From Candidatus Yanofskybacteria bacterium RIFCSPHIGHO2_02_FULL_50_12 (lineage in GTDB: Bacteria > Patescibacteriota > Minisyncoccia > 2-02-FULL-40-12 > GWA2-44-9), in NCBI GenBank assembly GCA_001794525.1, contig MGJZ01000006.1, positions 27,582-36,656 of the forward strand: a stretch of 9,075 nucleotides of DNA. The letters are read 5' to 3'. The translations under genes and the position numbers were made by a program. This document shows positions 5,508-9,075 of the stretch, in pieces. The first letter of the stretch is position 1, and each line of letters begins with the position of its first letter. The notes below the pieces were generated by a model. It did not search any database and was not told the DNA's origin. It was given only the letters and a program-made list of their open reading frames with translations.

Positions 5508-5774
5508 TTACAAATCTATTTCCTGTTTCAATTTGCGCTTCTCTTCTTCGAATGTTTCGTCGTTATACTTGCCGAGCTTTTCCAAACGGCGGCGCAAATC
5601 CGCCAAATGCATGCCCATGATCGCCGCATTCTTCTCCTTGCGCTCGGTCAATTTCTTCTGGCGGAACTGGGAACGTTTTGCTTTGATTAAAACGCCGCTT
5701 TGCTGCACAAAGCGGTTAAAACGGCGCAACATGCTGCCGATCGATTCGTTAGGTTTTCGTTTTACTTCTACCAT
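5508..5774 (-). CDS. rpsU: 30S ribosomal protein bS21
   Basis: 88 aa; bS21 is commonly 58-70 aa, so this has a C-terminal extension. bS21 lies on the 30S platform near the anti-SD end of 16S rRNA and helps initiation. The N-terminal core VEVKRKPNESIGSMLRRFNR (residues 2-21) and the basic KAKRSQFRQKKLTERKEK stretch (about 31-48) are characteristic. The extension (about 55-88) is a charged helix (LADLRRRLEKLGKYND...). ATG 5774 is preceded by AAGGAGGT six bases upstream, the strongest SD in the window. It has its own good promoter inside and beyond the end of the HIT gene. TAA stop. Confidence 0.95.
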   Translation of the reverse strand: MVEVKRKPNESIGSMLRRFNRFVQQSGVLIKAKRSQFRQKKLTERKEKNAAIMGMHLADLRRRLEKLGKYNDETFEEEKRKLKQEIDL

Positions 5775-5797
5775 ATAGATACCTCCTTCTGGGAGGG

Positions 5798-5826
5798 ATT
5801 ATACCATGGCCGAGGAGTCATTTCAA
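5798..5826 (-). promoter_or_regulatory. Promoter for rpsU
   Basis: On the minus strand TTGAAA (5826-5821), a 17-bp spacer and TATAAT (5803-5798), the latter preceded by TGG as an extended -10. The expected start is near 5791, just upstream of the AAGGAGGT at about 5780-5787. The promoter lies in the short spacer between the HIT and rpsU genes. Confidence 0.75.
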
Positions 5827-5835
5827 ATCGGAGTT

Positions 5836-6177
5836 CTACTGAGCAACCTTAGGTCCGAGGCGCTTGCCGGCGAGGAGATGGATATGGAGATGCGGGACGA
5901 GTTTACCGCCATGCTCGCCTTCGTTGATGATCAGTCGGTAGCCCTTATCGGCCGCGCCGACTTGGTGAGCCATCTTGTGAGCTATCTGCAAGGCGCGGCC
6001 CAATAAACCATCGTCGGGCGCGTCCTCGAGCCCATCGATGTGCTTTTTTGGAATAATTAGGAGGTGCACGGGCGCCTGGGGATGAATGTCTTTAATCACG
6101 AGAAACTCCTCGTCTTCGAAAACTTTCTCGCTCGGCAATTCCCCGCTTATGATTTTACAGAATACATCCGAGATCAT
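5836..6177 (-). CDS. HIT-family nucleotide hydrolase (HinT-like)
   Basis: 113 aa, standard for HinT-type proteins, which hydrolyse nucleoside phosphoramidates and aminoacyl-adenylates in the cytosol. The opening DVFCKIISGELPSEKVFEDEEFLVIKD pattern (residues 4-30, quoted in part) and APVHLLIIPKKHI (35-47) are typical. The HIT triad reads H96-L-H98-I-H100-L-L, preceded by NEGEHGGK; the middle His is the family nucleophile. ATG 6177 begins one base after the hisS TAG, so translation is probably coupled. A start at 6198 inside hisS is possible but adds seven residues not typical of the family. Adjacent hisS makes a link to aminoacyl-adenylate clearance attractive, though unproven. TAG stop. Confidence 0.93.
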   Translation of the reverse strand: MISDVFCKIISGELPSEKVFEDEEFLVIKDIHPQAPVHLLIIPKKHIDGLEDAPDDGLLGRALQIAHKMAHQVGAADKGYRLIINEGEHGGKLVPHLHIHLLAGKRLGPKVAQ

Positions 6178-6178
6178 C

Positions 6179-7525
6179 CTAGTGTTTTGCCAGAGCATCT
6201 TCTTCGGCCATTGCCGGCAATGGCCCAGCTATAGGTTTGTCTTTGAGGCGCTTTTTAACTTCGTCGACGATGCGATCAAGGAGAATAGTTTCCTGCACAC
6301 CGGTATCCATTTCGCGAAGAATAATCGTGCTGTCTAAAGCCTCTTTCTGACCGAAGATCAGGGCAAAGCGGACACCGAGCCGATGCGCGATGCGTAATTG
6401 CGATTTGATACTGTCACGGCCTAAAGATGATTTGGCATCGATGCCGGCTTTGCGAAAACTTTCGAATAAAGGCAAGGCTTTGCGCTTGGGCGCTTCGCCG
6501 AGCTGAACCAAAAATACCTTGGGTTTAGGGCCGGAGTCCGGGACATGGACCTGTTTCTCTTTCATCGCAAGAATAATCCGCTCAACGCCCATCGCCCACC
6601 CGGCCGCGGGAGTTTTGGAACCGCCAAGCTGCTCGATAAGCCGATCATAACGGCCGCCGGCGATCAGGGTCGACTGCGATGATGCGTTCTCGTCGGGCAC
6701 GAATTCAAAGACAGTGCGAGTATAGTAATCCAGGCCGCGCGCGAGGTAGGGATTTAAAATGTATGGTACCTTGGCTTCGTCCAGGAATTCCAGTACATGC
6801 TTGAAATGGAGCCGACAGTGCTCGTCCAGGAAATCAACCATCTGGGGCGCTTCCTTGGCCGCTTCCTTGCAGCCTTCTTCTTTGCAATCCAAAATCCGAA
6901 GCACGTTTTCCTTCAAACGGACTTTGCAGTTAGCGCAGAGATTCTTGGAACGATTCCGGAAATAGTCGCGCAGCGCTTTAATATACGCCGGCCGGCAATT
7001 CTGATCGCCAATGCTGTTGATCTGGACATTGTAATTATCCAAACCAATTGATTCCAATAGTTTATTGGCCAGAAAAATCAACTCGGCATCCACCGCTTCC
7101 GAGCCGTCGCCGATCGTTTCCAGCCCGAGTTGGTGGAACTGGCGATAGCGGCCCGCTTGCGGCTCATCGTGGCGAAACATCGAATCGAGGTAATACAGTT
7201 TCACCGGGTGCGGCTTCACATGCATGCCGTTTTCCAGGTATGCGCGCACGGTCGGCGCGGTCCCTTCGGGCCGCAAGGCCAGCACATCCCCGCCTTTTGT
7301 TTTAAGGGTATAAATTTCCTTGGCAATGATGTCCGTAGTTTCCCCGACCGATCGAGTAAACAACTCTGCCTGCTCCAATATCGGCGTGGAGAATCGCTCG
7401 AAGCCGTAATATTCGATGAGCGCTTCGATTTTCTTTTGAATGTAGCGCCAATACTTCTGATCCTCGGGCAAGATGTCGTGCATCCCCCTGACCGACTGTA
7501 CTTGTTTGGCTTTATTTTTACTCAT
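6179..7525 (-). CDS. hisS: Histidine--tRNA ligase
   Basis: 448 aa class II synthetase that charges tRNA-His with histidine. Visible features are the N-terminal RGMHDILP (residues 13-20), RPEGTAPTVR (85-94), motif 2 (FRHDEPQAGRYRQFHQ, 117-132), the HisRS-specific loop LARGLDYYTR (261-270) with Arg263 expected to contact ATP, and motif 3 (AGWAMGVERI, 308-317). A four-Cys insertion (Cys197, 200, 214, 219) resembles that of other bacterial HisRS. An alpha/beta anticodon-binding domain covers about 336-428, and the last 18 residues form a low-complexity tail. ATG 7525 has no SD and lies 23 nt after lepB, in a spacer made largely of a direct repeat. TAG stop. Confidence 0.97.
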   Translation of the reverse strand: MSKNKAKQVQSVRGMHDILPEDQKYWRYIQKKIEALIEYYGFERFSTPILEQAELFTRSVGETTDIIAKEIYTLKTKGGDVLALRPEGTAPTVRAYLENGMHVKPHPVKLYYLDSMFRHDEPQAGRYRQFHQLGLETIGDGSEAVDAELIFLANKLLESIGLDNYNVQINSIGDQNCRPAYIKALRDYFRNRSKNLCANCKVRLKENVLRILDCKEEGCKEAAKEAPQMVDFLDEHCRLHFKHVLEFLDEAKVPYILNPYLARGLDYYTRTVFEFVPDENASSQSTLIAGGRYDRLIEQLGGSKTPAAGWAMGVERIILAMKEKQVHVPDSGPKPKVFLVQLGEAPKRKALPLFESFRKAGIDAKSSLGRDSIKSQLRIAHRLGVRFALIFGQKEALDSTIILREMDTGVQETILLDRIVDEVKKRLKDKPIAGPLPAMAEEDALAKH

Positions 7526-7527
7526 AA

Positions 7528-7551
7528 CTAAGTTCTAATGGCTAAGTTCTA
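7528..7551. repeat. Short direct repeat at the lepB-hisS junction
   Basis: CTAAGTTCTA occurs at 7528-7537 and again at 7542-7551, a 14-nt period, spanning the lepB TAG stop and nearly the whole spacer. Cause and function are unknown. Confidence 0.8.
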
Positions 7552-8145
7552 GTCAGAGTAGTCTATATGCGGGATTTTCGCAACTCGATCAAGCGGCCAG
7601 AGGCGGATAAGCGCGCGCCCAGTGATCATACCGCGGTGCAAAGGGCCCCAGCGGCGCGAATCAGAGCTTCGAAATCGATTATCGCCGAGCACGAAATATT
7701 CGCCGGTCTTGAGGGTGACCCGGGTCGAGCCCAATGTGTCCTGGCCCGCGTCCAGATACGGCTCTTCCAAGACAAATCCGTTCGGATACTCATCGTTAAA
7801 GATCGTAACGACGCTTTTTTTGATATCTACGGTCTCCCCGGGCAAACCTACGATCCGTTTAATGAAAAACTGGGATGGATCCACGGGGTAGCGGAATACG
7901 ACCACATCGCCGCGGCCAGGATCGCCGAATCGATACGAAAGCTCGTCGATAAAAATATAGTCGCCATCCTGGAAGGTTGATTCCATCGACGCGCCTTTGA
8001 CGAAGAACGGCTGGACCAGGAAATATCGAATGGGCAGAATGATCGCCAGCGAAATCACCACGATCTTAATCGTTTCCCAAATAAACGATCCGATTTCGCT
8101 CCGCAATGGCGGCTCACTCTGGTATGGTTGTGTCTGATAGTCCAT
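7549..8145 (-). CDS. lepB: Signal peptidase I
   Basis: 198 aa, the short form of type I signal peptidase, which cleaves signal peptides from exported proteins at the outer face of the membrane. One N-terminal transmembrane helix (about residues 26-47) is followed by the catalytic Ser53 in GASMEST, box C DGDYIFIDELSY (60-71), RGDVVVFRYP (78-87), the general base Lys96 in FFIKRIVGLPGE, and box E GDNRFRSSDSRRWG (154-167). ATG 8145 is chosen; a longer reading from 8178 begins at TTG and overlaps the end of the upstream gene. No clear SD precedes the ATG. It follows the reverse transcriptase by 16 nt but may have its own promoter. TAG stop. Confidence 0.96.
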   Translation of the reverse strand: MDYQTQPYQSEPPLRSEIGSFIWETIKIVVISLAIILPIRYFLVQPFFVKGASMESTFQDGDYIFIDELSYRFGDPGRGDVVVFRYPVDPSQFFIKRIVGLPGETVDIKKSVVTIFNDEYPNGFVLEEPYLDAGQDTLGSTRVTLKTGEYFVLGDNRFRSSDSRRWGPLHRGMITGRALIRLWPLDRVAKIPHIDYSD

Positions 8146-8158
8146 AGTCAATTCCGTT

Positions 8159-8188
8159 ATTTTACCATAACTTTTCAACTTCGTTCAA
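8159..8188 (-). promoter_or_regulatory. Candidate lepB promoter inside the end of the RT gene
   Basis: On the minus strand TTGAAC (8188-8183), an 18-bp spacer and TAAAAT (8164-8159) preceded by TGG, an extended -10. It would give a leader of only about 8 nt before ATG 8145. The -10 overlaps the RT TAA stop. Moderate match only. Confidence 0.4.
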
Positions 8189-9075
8189 TATACGATTTTT
8201 AAGGCCACGCCCGGCGCAGTGCTTCAAAATACCTAAATATGATTGGATGGATTGAATATTATGATTACCACGACAGCGACGAAGAATCCTTCGCTTCGTT
8301 CTCGTGCGTAATACTCGATGAAAGGGCAAGACCACATACCCGAGAAAATCTATCCCTTGCCCATGCTTTCGGATGATGATTTTATTGGGATGAAGTGAAA
8401 GACAGAGATTGGTTTTCAAAAACTCGTCCATTATTGCGGCTATGCGCAGCAATTCATCGGGATTGTGTCCCAACACTATAAAGTCATCACAATACCGGAG
8501 ATACTGTTTTACATTCAAATCGTGTTTTACAAACTGATCGAATTCATTCATATAGATATTCGCAAATAATTGGCTCGTCACATTGCCAAGCGGTAGCCCG
8601 ATGCCCGGTGTTCTGGAAAAGCTCTCTAAAATAATTCGGATTAGCTCTTGGGTAGCATCATCTTTAATAGTTGCGCCGATAATATCGAAAAGTACGCGCT
8701 GATCAATGGAATCAAAAAACTTTCTGATATCGCATTTCAGTGCATAAACATTTTGGTGATTGTTTTGGCTTGCAGGCCGAAGAAACTGCTCCAGACGACA
8801 CACTGCCCGATGGCTTCCTTTTCCGGTACGGCAGGAATAGGAGTCATGGATGAATGTTTTATCAAATATCGGTTCCAACACTCGAAACACTGCATGATGA
8901 ACTACCCGATCGCGCACCGTCGCTTTATGAATATGGCGAAGTTTTGGATCAGTGATGTAGAATGGGGTATAGGTATTATGAATGTACGATCTGCGAATCA
9001 GGTCCTCGTGTAGTAAAAAGAGTTGATCTTCAAGATTTAACTCGAATTGCTGAATATCTAACCGCGCTTTCTTGC
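8162..9075 (-). CDS. DGR-type reverse transcriptase (5' end outside the window)
   Basis: 303 residues are visible; the frame stays open to the right edge, so the GTG at 8917 is internal. The upstream part (LDIQQFELNLEDQLFLLHED, then YTPFYITDPKLRHIHKATVRDRVVHH) continues the RT N-terminal fold. Palm motifs: CDIRKFFDSID (about residues 114-123 of the visible part, first catalytic Asp), GLPLGNVTSQLFANIYMNEFD (about 159-179; the GN..SQ form separates DGR-clade RTs from the QG of group II introns), LRYCDDFIVLG (192-202, catalytic Asp pair) and GIDFLGYVV. The thumb has SYLGILKHC. In a DGR the enzyme copies an adenine-mutated template repeat into a variable target gene. No template, variable repeat, accessory protein or lectin-like target is visible; any would lie to the right. 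TAA stop. Confidence 0.88.
   Translation of the reverse strand, partial: KKARLDIQQFELNLEDQLFLLHEDLIRRSYIHNTYTPFYITDPKLRHIHKATVRDRVVHHAVFRVLEPIFDKTFIHDSYSCRTGKGSHRAVCRLEQFLRPASQNNHQNVYALKCDIRKFFDSIDQRVLFDIIGATIKDDATQELIRIILESFSRTPGIGLPLGNVTSQLFANIYMNEFDQFVKHDLNVKQYLRYCDDFIVLGHNPDELLRIAAIMDEFLKTNLCLSLHPNKIIIRKHGQGIDFLGYVVLPFHRVLRTRTKRRILRRCRGNHNIQSIQSYLGILKHCAGRGLKNRILNEVEKLW

Noticed and set aside
8162..8917. Full-length RT starting at the GTG at 8917
   Set aside because: The frame is open upstream to the edge and encodes typical RT N-terminal sequence, so the gene is truncated by the window, not short.
1..9075. CRISPR array, rRNA or tRNA genes, insertion-sequence transposase
   Set aside because: No regularly spaced repeats, RNA gene signatures or transposase motifs were found on either strand.

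Overview
The window looks like a piece of a small bacterial genome, most likely Candidatus Patescibacteria (CPR), perhaps a Parcubacteria-type lineage. The evidence is indirect. Core genes are packed on one strand in an order not seen in model bacteria (lepB, hisS, a HIT gene, rpsU, yqeY, ybeY, ftsA, ftsZ), many genes lack a Shine-Dalgarno (SD) sequence, spacers are either AT-rich or hairpin-rich, and the reverse transcriptase is of the kind common in CPR genomes. The phylum call is inference; no rRNA is present to settle it. Standard stops fit throughout (TAG, TAA and one TGA), so there is no sign of a recoded TGA.

Layout, read along the minus strand from the right edge. A 5'-truncated reverse transcriptase of the diversity-generating-retroelement (DGR) type (8162-9075) ends 16 nt before lepB (7549-8145). 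hisS (6179-7525) follows, and its stop is one base from a HIT hydrolase gene (5836-6177). A good promoter then drives rpsU (5508-5774), followed by yqeY (4840-5331), ybeY (4189-4647), ftsA (2877-4124) and ftsZ (1616-2791). rpsU-yqeY-ybeY resembles a contracted form of the rpsU/yqeY...ybeY...era cluster known from Bacillus; here it leads into the ftsA-ftsZ division pair. Together these genes cover protein secretion (LepB), translation and rRNA maturation (HisS, S21, YbeY, possibly YqeY), nucleotide chemistry (HIT) and cytokinesis (FtsA, FtsZ).

Left of ftsZ lies a small accessory block. An 84-aa plus-strand gene of unknown function (1103-1357) is divergent from a minus-strand gene (12-986). The latter resembles a heme-oxygenase-fold, possibly di-iron, protein with an unusual C-terminal membrane helix. 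The two share a very compact divergent promoter whose -35 boxes overlap almost completely; the minus-side promoter is a perfect consensus with a 17-bp spacer.

The spacers hold the most unexpected structure. Downstream of ftsZ and of yqeY lie two copies of a modular hairpin element. Linker segments are shared between the copies, while the stems differ in sequence and remain perfectly paired, including compensatory changes in the terminator stem. One copy carries a 40-bp perfect palindrome; the other is nested in a 179-bp inverted repeat that reaches the ftsZ stop codon. A separate 64-nt, 23-bp hairpin lies between rpsU and yqeY. A perfect DnaA box plus a degenerate one lies between ftsA and ftsZ.
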